From the NCBI GenBank assembly GCA_027028665.1, contig JALVIU010000141.1:1-5066 (forward strand): 5,066 nucleotides of DNA, written 5' to 3'. Below, piece by piece: positions 1 to 5,066 of this stretch. Both the position numbers and the translations under genes were made by a program. The notes under the pieces are model-generated. The model was not told the origin of the DNA, did no database searches, and saw only the letters and a program-made list of their open reading frames with translations. Source of the DNA: Candidatus Atribacteria bacterium (GTDB lineage: Bacteria; Atribacterota; JALVIU01). Each line of letters opens with the position of its first letter. Position 1 is the stretch's first letter.

Positions 1-1205
1 CTATCCATTTGTGAAATCTTAATTTTTACATTCTTAGATACTACACTTCTAAAAAGTGTTTCCATGTTTTTTATCTCTTCACCAAGGTCGAAGATCTCTC
101 TTTTTGACTCTCTGTAACTTACATATGTAAGCATCTGTTTTGTCAGTGTCCTTGCCCTAAGTGATGCATCCATAATATTATTTATATACTTCTTTAGTTC
201 CTCTGGTATTTTTAACTCTAAAACGGAGAGATTTCCAATCACAGCGGTCAGCAGATTATTAAAATCATGGGCAATACTTCCTGCCATAAGGCCAAGACTT
301 TCGAGACGTTCTTTTTTTTCTATATATCGCTTTATCTTTTCATCTTCTGTAATGTCTTTTGCAATAGAGAGTATACCTATAAATCTTTTTTTATTATCAT
401 ATATAGGAATTTTTCTTACATCAAAAGATATATCACCCCTGGAAGGTAAATAATACTTGCTCATATGTCTCAATGGGACACCATTTTTTCTAATAATCTT
501 ATCATCAGAAATAGCCTTTATAAAAATCTCCTTAAAATGCTCATCTTTCAGGTAATTTATAAGTTCTTCATTTGTTTTGCCTTTATATTCTATATCGGTG
601 AGTCCATAAAATTCAAGGGCAGATCTATTTGCAAATACCCATTTTCCCTTTTTATCCTTTATTATAATGATATCTGGAATAGAATTTAGTGTGGATTCAA
701 AACGAAATATTAGATCACTTAAGTCGCCAATACCTTTATGTGTTACCAAGAAAACCTCAAAAATTTTTAAAATTGCCCTTAAAAAGTATATATCCTCTTC
801 AGTATATGGATCTCCTCTTTTGCTTATAAGAATAAAACCAAGGTATTTTCTCTTGGTATATATAGGCATAAGCAATACATGTTTTATATCTTTTTCCATA
901 AGATATGTTTTTAATCTCTCATCTTTGATCTTTTCTACATTGCCTATGAAAGGTTGATCAATAGAGGTGTAGTAAGATGGAAGATCCTTCATATCACGAG
1001 GGGTAATACCTTCCTTTTCACATTTTATAAAGGGGACATATATATTTTTTTCATCTAAGAGCTTAAGTCTGTATAAATATATACCGTCTATATCAAAGGA
1101 TAAAGAGAGCCTTTTAAAAAGTCTAGTTATAAGTTTTGAAAGGGAAGTATCCTCCAAAAAAAGATAATCTAAAATATCAGAAATAACTGAATAATACTCT
1201 TTCAT
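1..1205 (-). CDS. Soluble GAF-PAS sensor histidine kinase, partial (C-terminus beyond left edge)
   Basis: Reading leftward from ATG at 1205, 401 codons stay open to the window edge. Residues about 15-150 look like a GAF domain, ending in a typical LGFILISKRG strand followed by a TEEDIYFL helix. Residues about 168-288 are a PAS domain (SIPDIIIIKDKKGKWVFAN, later GILSIAKDITEDE). A short linker leads to the histidine kinase H-box, LGLMAGSIAHDFNNLL, with the predicted phospho-accepting His at residue 313. The HATPase domain, and any receiver domain, would lie outside the window. No signal peptide or membrane segment is visible, so a cytoplasmic kinase sensing an internal ligand or redox state is inferred; the ligand is unknown. 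The start is well fixed: an in-frame TAG lies four codons upstream (1215-1217). The ribosome site is weak, an AGGT at 1213-1216 seven bases before ATG. The gene follows the coiled-coil gene after a 96-base gap containing a hairpin. The partner response regulator is not in the window. Confidence 0.93.
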   Translation of the reverse strand, partial: MKEYYSVISDILDYLFLEDTSLSKLITRLFKRLSLSFDIDGIYLYRLKLLDEKNIYVPFIKCEKEGITPRDMKDLPSYYTSIDQPFIGNVEKIKDERLKTYLMEKDIKHVLLMPIYTKRKYLGFILISKRGDPYTEEDIYFLRAILKIFEVFLVTHKGIGDLSDLIFRFESTLNSIPDIIIIKDKKGKWVFANRSALEFYGLTDIEYKGKTNEELINYLKDEHFKEIFIKAISDDKIIRKNGVPLRHMSKYYLPSRGDISFDVRKIPIYDNKKRFIGILSIAKDITEDEKIKRYIEKKERLESLGLMAGSIAHDFNNLLTAVIGNLSVLELKIPEELKKYINNIMDASLRARTLTKQMLTYVSYRESKREIFDLGEEIKNMETLFRSVVSKNVKIKISQMD

Positions 1206-1219
1206 AGAACTTACCTATA

Positions 1220-1231
1220 GATAAATTTATC
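1220..1231. promoter_or_regulatory. 12-bp perfect palindrome in the leader of the kinase gene
   Basis: GATAAATTTATC is a perfect 12-bp palindrome lying 15 bases upstream of the kinase start codon. On the coding strand it directly follows a run of six G. A dyad this close to a start could be an operator. However, it is mostly A/T in an AT-rich genome and may be chance. No convincing -35/-10 pair was found around it; the best -10-like word, TAAATT, lies within the palindrome without a good -35 partner. Confidence 0.25.
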
Positions 1232-1261
1232 CCCCCTTCTGATAATCAAACCCAATTAAAG

Positions 1262-1294
1262 GGTCTAAACCCCTCTTAGAGAGAGGTTTAGACC
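1262..1294 (-). terminator. Probable transcription terminator hairpin after the coiled-coil gene
   Basis: A perfect 10-bp stem (GGTCTAAACC at 1262-1271 with GGTTTAGACC at 1285-1294) continues past one C-A mismatch into four more pairs (1273-1276 with 1280-1283) and closes on a 3-base loop. It begins seven bases after the stop codon of the coiled-coil gene, the usual place for an intrinsic terminator. The weak point is the tail: on the coding strand it reads CTTTAATTG, not a clean T run, so termination may be partial. It could also act as an mRNA-stabilising 3' hairpin, letting some transcripts continue into the kinase gene. Confidence 0.6.
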
Positions 1295-1301
1295 ATCTTA
1301 T

Positions 1302-2123
1302 CTATTCACTTTCTTTTTCTTCTGCTTCTTCATTTTGGCTTTTTATTTTTACTTCATCTTTATTTTTTTGCAGGAAACTTCCTGTTCCACTTTTACCTGC
1401 AAAGAGTACAACGAGTGCTAAAATTCCTAACAAAAATGCAAGCCATGCTATAAATGTAGTAAAACCTCCTGCTTTTCTCTTTACTTTTTTCTGAAGCTCT
1501 ACAATTTTTTCCTCTGCTTCTTTCTGTGATGCAGCAAAATCCTCTTTTACCTTTGAAAGTGCCTGTCCTATACTTTCTTTCTCTGATTTAAGTGCCTCTA
1601 ATTCCTTTGCAAATGTAGAATTTTGCTTTGAAAGCTCATCTACTTTCTTAGAAAGTGCACTTAAAGTGTTATTTAAAGAAGTTACATTCTCCTTTAGTGA
1701 TTTTAACTCTGGAATTAGGGACTTAAAATTCGCAAGTTCCTTTTTATTGGCCTCTACCTCTTTAAGGATTGAATCAAATCTGGAAGATATATCAGATACC
1801 TTTTTGGTGACCTCTTGAGAAAGACCTGAAAGCTCCTTGTTTACCTTATCTTCAAGGGCATTCATCTTCTCCTGGGCAGATGATACCATCTGTTTTTCCT
1901 CTTCCTTAAATTTTTCAAGCTCACTTACCTTTTGCTGGAGCTTCTTAACACCCATTTCTACATCAAAAATCCTTGCCTTTATATCCTTTAGTTCTCCCAT
2001 AATGGAGCTCTGAAGCTCCTCTACTGTAAGCTCTCTACCTGTAGTTTCAGAAAAAGCAGTTAATGAGAACATAAAAGAAAATAGTATGACAATAGACAAC
2101 ACTATGATACCTTTTGACTTCAT
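1302..2123 (-). CDS. Exported coiled-coil protein with C-terminal membrane anchor
   Basis: I do not recognise a named family for this 273-residue protein. It starts with a signal peptide or signal anchor: a Lys-bearing start, a hydrophobic core at residues 5-24, and a possible cleavage after the AFS at 23-25. Residues about 33-215 are almost entirely charged and heptad-like (Lys/Glu/Leu/Ser-rich), so a long coiled coil is expected. A basic patch, KKVKRK (212-217), precedes a clear membrane segment at about 221-242 (FIAWLAFLLGILALVVLFAG). A roughly 30-residue highly charged tail ends in EEAEEKESE. The inferred topology is an external or periplasmic coiled-coil rod tethered by the C-terminal helix, with the short tail in the cytoplasm. 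A structural, spacer or sensor role is possible, but no catalytic motif is visible. The start is supported by a strong AAGGAGG site (2134-2140) ten bases before ATG. The gene has its own promoter upstream and a hairpin after the stop. Confidence 0.88.
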   Translation of the reverse strand: MKSKGIIVLSIVILFSFMFSLTAFSETTGRELTVEELQSSIMGELKDIKARIFDVEMGVKKLQQKVSELEKFKEEEKQMVSSAQEKMNALEDKVNKELSGLSQEVTKKVSDISSRFDSILKEVEANKKELANFKSLIPELKSLKENVTSLNNTLSALSKKVDELSKQNSTFAKELEALKSEKESIGQALSKVKEDFAASQKEAEEKIVELQKKVKRKAGGFTTFIAWLAFLLGILALVVLFAGKSGTGSFLQKNKDEVKIKSQNEEAEEKESE

Positions 2124-2153
2124 AATATTCTAACCTCCTTTAGATTTATAAAG

Positions 2154-2186
2154 TATTTTGTTTTTAATTATACCAAAAACAAAATA
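2154..2186. repeat. Perfect 12-bp inverted repeat around the -10 of the coiled-coil gene promoter
   Basis: TATTTTGTTTTT (2154-2165) is the exact reverse complement of AAAAACAAAATA (2175-2186). The 9-base spacer, AATTATACC, contains the -10 hexamer of the promoter described next. Each arm has only one G/C base, so an RNA hairpin would be weak, and no T run follows it on the coding strand. An operator for a dimeric repressor is therefore the more likely function, if it has one. The A/T-rich composition makes a chance origin possible. Confidence 0.5.
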
Positions 2187-2195
2187 AAATTACAA
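2167..2195 (-). promoter_or_regulatory. Sigma70-type extended -10 promoter for the coiled-coil gene
   Basis: On the minus strand, TTGTAA (2195-2190) is separated by exactly 17 bases from TATAAT (2172-2167), a consensus -10. TG one base before the hexamer (2175-2174) makes it an extended -10. Transcription would be expected to begin near 2160, leaving a leader of about 37 bases with a strong ribosome site. The -35 lies just beyond the stop codon of the HDOD gene, so the coiled-coil gene can be expressed independently of the helicase-HDOD pair. Confidence 0.72.
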
Positions 2196-2197
2196 CC

Positions 2198-3079
2198 CTA
2201 TCTATGTAAGGAAATGCTTAACCTTTCAAGGGAAAGCATGGTTTCTCTGCGAATTTCAAAAGAGAATTTATCTATAAACTCTCGAGAAAGATTCAAAAAT
2301 TCAAATAATTCGCCATTCAAGACATAATAAGATGCCCCAGGGGTAGTTATACCATAGTATTTTACTATATCATTTGCTACCATGGTAACCACTGAAAGAA
2401 TTCTTGCTTTTTTACCGTGAAATTCCTCAGGTATATGATTATCATGATGAGATTCAATGGCTTTTATATATTCATACGGAAATCTCCACATCCTGGCGAG
2501 AAATCCACCCAAAAAAGCATGATCTATACCTGTAAGAGATCTCTCTATTTCAAAAAAGGGCACCCAATTATCGTTTGACTTTTCAATAGCCTCTTTAAAA
2601 AAAGAAGGGTACATAAGGGCTTCTACTATTTTTCCTATATCGTGCATAAGCGATGCGGTAAATATTTCTCCTATATGAGGAAAATCTATCTCTTTTCCTA
2701 TATATCTTGCTGTAATAGCTGATGCTAAACTGTGAAACCAAAAAGATCTCCAATCATAGTATGGAAGGTGGGTAAGAAATGTCTTGGTCATTGGTTTCAA
2801 TATATATTCAGATAGGTCAGAAAAACCGATTATATTTATAGCTTCTTCTATGTTACTAATCTTTCTTGGAAGACCGTAATATGCAGAGTTTACCATCCTG
2901 AGGATATTGAAAGAAAGAGCAGGGTCAGAGGATGCGATAAATACAAGTTCCCTCTCTATCTCAGGAGATCCCTCTATATCTACCTGGAGAAAGCTCTCAA
3001 GCAACCTTCCCACTTCTGCTAATGTAGGTAATTTTGTAAGGTTTTTTAATTTTCTCTGTATATCCCTATCTTTAAACAT
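2198..3079 (-). CDS. HDOD domain signalling protein
   Basis: This 293-residue protein, numbered from the ATG, is an HDOD-family protein over nearly its whole length, with no separate output or receiver domain. The N-terminal half has the HDOD signature: LPTLAEVGRLL (17-27), then a SSDPALSFNILRMVNSAYYG block (50-69) and IEEAINIIG (77-85). The HD-like half shows WFHSLASA with H116, LMHDIGK with H146 and D147, DHAFLGG with H187, an HH pair at 211-212 and D237. These are the positions that bind metal in true HD phosphohydrolases, so activity cannot be excluded, although most HDOD proteins are thought to act as non-enzymatic signalling or scaffolding modules. No GYP motif follows the HH pair. The ATG overlaps the helicase stop by eight bases (ATGTTTAA), which implies translational coupling. 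A TTG one codon upstream (3080-3082) is an alternative start. No signal peptide or membrane segment is seen, so it is cytoplasmic. Confidence 0.93.
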   Translation of the reverse strand: MFKDRDIQRKLKNLTKLPTLAEVGRLLESFLQVDIEGSPEIERELVFIASSDPALSFNILRMVNSAYYGLPRKISNIEEAINIIGFSDLSEYILKPMTKTFLTHLPYYDWRSFWFHSLASAITARYIGKEIDFPHIGEIFTASLMHDIGKIVEALMYPSFFKEAIEKSNDNWVPFFEIERSLTGIDHAFLGGFLARMWRFPYEYIKAIESHHDNHIPEEFHGKKARILSVVTMVANDIVKYYGITTPGASYYVLNGELFEFLNLSREFIDKFSFEIRRETMLSLERLSISLHR

Positions 3080-5066
3080 CAACTCTTACCTCATTGGAAG
3101 ATAGGTTGAGACAGAGTCCTCTACCCTTTATTGTTTTTATTATATCGCCTCTACCCATTTTCTTTGTAAGCTCCCCTTTATGATAACTTATCTGCTTCAA
3201 AGAAATATCGTAATTATCTTTCCATATATTGGATAAGATTTCATCATAGGTATATACCTTTCCAGGGTTTTTTGCAAGGAGTTTCAAAAGCTCAAATTGT
3301 TTATGGGTAAGGTCTACTCTTCTTCCATAAAATATTACAGTATCTGGCCTATCCTTTTCTATATATAAAACATAGCGGGATTCAGTATCTACAAGAGAGG
3401 ATTCAAGTTCTCTTATAATTTCCACCTTATAATGTGGTATAGGTATATAATTTATTAAGCTATAAGCTATCTCTATTAGCCAGATAAATCTATCCAGGAA
3501 TTCTGTTATAATCCCTGCTGTTAAACGATATCTCTCCTCCATATCCGAAAGTTCTTCTTTATGAATAAAATCGAGAATTATAAAGGTCTTTCTTATATGA
3601 TCTATATCCTTTTCTGTGAGATGCCCTAAAGAGAAGTGTGGAAAGATCTTAGCTATTTTTTCCCACCAGTTAAGATAAAGATTATATGGCATTGGATCAA
3701 GGTAAAACTTATGGAGTGTAGTAACATCCATAAATCGAAAGATAAAATCATCAATAGAAGTAACATCTTTATTTAAAAGCACCTCTTTTATCTTTAAAAA
3801 AGATGCAATATCTACACCTGACACAGCAATGAATCTCCCTAATATAGTAGGGGCCATATTTTGAGCCTCTCTCTTTATAAGTCCTTCTTCTTGTAGAAAT
3901 AAGGTACCTTTTTCTTTATCAATCTCTCCATTATATTTAAAATAAAGTTCCTCTTCCTTTATACCAAATACAATACTCCTTAATAGAAATGTATATACCT
4001 CATGGATATTCCTAAGCTCTATTTTCTGGGTTTTTTCTTTTTTGCATTCTATATGAAACTTATCGAAAAATATCGCCCTTCCATATGTAAATCTTTTTCC
4101 CCTTGCAGCCCTACCTATCATATTTTCTAAAAATCCTTTAGAAATAAAAAAGGATTCAGGAAATATAACATTTCTAAAGGGCATATTCACACCAAAGGCC
4201 AGGGTAGTTGTTGCAAATAAGAGCTTTATCTTACCTTTTGCAGTGAGTCTTTCAATAAACTTCCTCTCTTTATATGTAAGGTCACGACTATGGTATCCTA
4301 TTCCACGTGAAACATATTTATGGATATTTTTTGAAAATAAGGTATTTGGAAGATTTTCTACATCTATATCATGCCATATAGTAGGAAATCTTTCTCCCAA
4401 ATATGAAAAGGCCATTCTTGCCTTGCTTCTTGTAGGAAAAAAAATAATTGCTCCATCCTCTTTCCAAAACCTCTCCAATAAAAGAAAAAATTCTTCATCC
4501 TGACTGTATCTCTTATTTAAAAGTCTCTCTGACTTTATAGAAGATCCCTCTTCCTCCCTCCAATAAAATATACCATCTTCTACATATCCTATATGTAACG
4601 GTGTAGATCTTTTAAAGGATGAAATAAGTGTTGCACCGATATGTCTGGCAAGCCTATGGGGAGAGGATATATAAGATGTAGTAATCAGAATCTTAACGCC
4701 CCTCTTTTTTACATAGGAAAGTATTATATCTATATACGGGCCTCTTACAGGATCTTCTAATATGGTAAGTTCATCAAAGATTAAAAGTCCAATATTTCTA
4801 AGGAAGATCCTGTTTTTTTGAAGAAAATAAGCAAATTTTTCATATACAGTAAGTAATATATCATAGTTACCTTTAAAGATATAAGAGTCTTCACTCCTTC
4901 TTTCATGGGTAGATATACGCAGTGTGGCATCAAAAAAGTTGGTTACAAATTTAAAATCTTCCTCTTTCTCTTCTATTAATGATTTAAGTGGAGAAAGATA
5001 TACGACCTTTTTTCCATTAGAAAGTGCACTTGCTATAAAGTGTTCCACTATAAGAGATTTACCTGA
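3072..5066 (-). CDS. Ski2/Hel308-like SF2 helicase with C-terminal OmpR-type winged helix, partial at N-terminus
   Basis: The frame is open to the right edge; 664 residues are visible, numbered here from the edge. It opens with SGKS (1-4), the end of Walker A. Then come motif Ia SPLKSLIEEK (25-34), a Ski2-type TVYEKF (73-78), motif II DELT (98-101) with a downstream RGP typical of Ski2 enzymes, a divergent motif III TTSY (129-132), motif IV IIFFPTRSKA (207-216), GIGYHSRDL (255-263), motif V ATTTLAFGVNMP (285-296) and motif VI GRAARG (318-323). The next region fits the Hel308 winged-helix and ratchet domains: LGRFIAVSGVDIASF near 409-423, then a helical bundle with ERYRLTAGI near 511-519. The last ~90 residues (about 565-653) are an OmpR/PhoB-type DNA-binding winged helix: VDLTHKQFELLKLLAKNPGK, YDEILSNIW, then TIKGRGLCL for the wing. 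An ATP-driven DNA or RNA unwinding or remodelling role is inferred, with the C-terminal domain targeting it to DNA. The substrate is unknown. It overlaps and probably co-translates with the HDOD gene. Confidence 0.92.
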   Translation of the reverse strand, partial: SGKSLIVEHFIASALSNGKKVVYLSPLKSLIEEKEEDFKFVTNFFDATLRISTHERRSEDSYIFKGNYDILLTVYEKFAYFLQKNRIFLRNIGLLIFDELTILEDPVRGPYIDIILSYVKKRGVKILITTSYISSPHRLARHIGATLISSFKRSTPLHIGYVEDGIFYWREEEGSSIKSERLLNKRYSQDEEFFLLLERFWKEDGAIIFFPTRSKARMAFSYLGERFPTIWHDIDVENLPNTLFSKNIHKYVSRGIGYHSRDLTYKERKFIERLTAKGKIKLLFATTTLAFGVNMPFRNVIFPESFFISKGFLENMIGRAARGKRFTYGRAIFFDKFHIECKKEKTQKIELRNIHEVYTFLLRSIVFGIKEEELYFKYNGEIDKEKGTLFLQEEGLIKREAQNMAPTILGRFIAVSGVDIASFLKIKEVLLNKDVTSIDDFIFRFMDVTTLHKFYLDPMPYNLYLNWWEKIAKIFPHFSLGHLTEKDIDHIRKTFIILDFIHKEELSDMEERYRLTAGIITEFLDRFIWLIEIAYSLINYIPIPHYKVEIIRELESSLVDTESRYVLYIEKDRPDTVIFYGRRVDLTHKQFELLKLLAKNPGKVYTYDEILSNIWKDNYDISLKQISYHKGELTKKMGRGDIIKTIKGRGLCLNLSSNEVRVDV
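3088..3092 (-). promoter_or_regulatory. Ribosome binding site of the HDOD gene, inside the helicase gene
   Basis: GAGGT on the minus strand lies eight bases before the ATG at 3079 and five bases before the alternative TTG at 3082. Both spacings work, but the better start codon and the more usual spacing favour ATG. The site sits within the last codons of the helicase gene, so helicase translation would pass over it, which fits coupled expression. Confidence 0.6.

Noticed and set aside
267-957. Several short plus-strand open frames opposite the kinase gene
   Set aside because: They lie antisense to the well-supported GAF, PAS and H-box coding sequence, have biased Phe/Ile/Tyr-rich products typical of shadows, and match no family.
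2154-2186. The inverted repeat as a terminator of the HDOD transcript
   Set aside because: The stem is nearly all A/T, no T run follows on the coding strand, and the loop contains a consensus -10, so an operator or chance dyad fits better.
3080-3082. TTG as start codon of the HDOD gene
   Set aside because: It is possible, but ATG one codon later has good ribosome site spacing and is the better start codon; the difference is one residue.
2907-3104. Plus-strand open frame of 65 codons across the HDOD-helicase junction
   Set aside because: It is antisense to two conserved proteins and has no recognisable domain or supporting start signals.
4243-4503. Plus-strand open frame of 86 codons
   Set aside because: It is antisense to helicase motifs IV-V, so it is a shadow of that gene.
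5046-5048. GTG as start codon of the helicase
   Set aside because: The same frame continues upstream to the window edge and encodes SGKS, the end of the Walker A motif, so the real start is outside the window.
2198-5066. Helicase next to an HD-type protein as a split Cas3-like or other defence system
   Set aside because: The HD-type gene has the HDOD N-terminal signature rather than a Cas3 HD nuclease, the helicase is of Ski2/Hel308 type, and the window has no CRISPR repeats or cas genes.

Overview
The window is a strongly AT-rich stretch of bacterial chromosome. All four genes lie on the minus strand, so they read from right to left. Codon choice favours ATA for Ile and AGA for Arg, which is common in low-GC and often thermophilic bacteria. 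The HDOD protein, the PAS-type histidine kinase and the signal-peptide-bearing coiled-coil protein point to a free-living bacterium with elaborate signalling. I cannot name the organism. A low-GC thermophilic lineage is only a weak inference.

Layout in transcription order. (1) From the right edge to 3072 is a large SF2 helicase of the Ski2/Hel308 type. Its N-terminus lies outside the window, which opens inside the Walker A motif. The protein ends in an OmpR/PhoB-type winged-helix DNA-binding domain, a fusion I do not recognise as standard. (2) At 3079-2198 is an HDOD-domain protein whose start codon overlaps the helicase stop, so the two are very probably translationally coupled. (3) A 74-base gap holds a good sigma70-type promoter (TTGTAA, 17 bases, TATAAT with an extended -10 TG). 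A perfect 12-bp inverted repeat has this -10 in its loop. (4) At 2123-1302 is an exported or membrane-anchored coiled-coil protein of 273 residues, followed by a hairpin that probably ends its transcript. (5) From 1205 to the left edge is a soluble GAF-PAS histidine kinase, cut by the window edge before its ATPase domain.

The helicase and HDOD protein look like one unit. The coiled-coil gene has its own promoter and probable terminator. The kinase gene begins after that terminator, but I could not find a convincing promoter for it. A plausible but unproven reading is a regulatory or stress-linked locus in which a DNA-remodelling helicase is targeted by a transcription-factor-type DNA-binding domain and works with an HDOD signalling protein. 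The strongest candidate for something undescribed is this helicase/winged-helix fusion coupled to HDOD. No RNA genes, CRISPR arrays, insertion sequences or plus-strand genes were seen.
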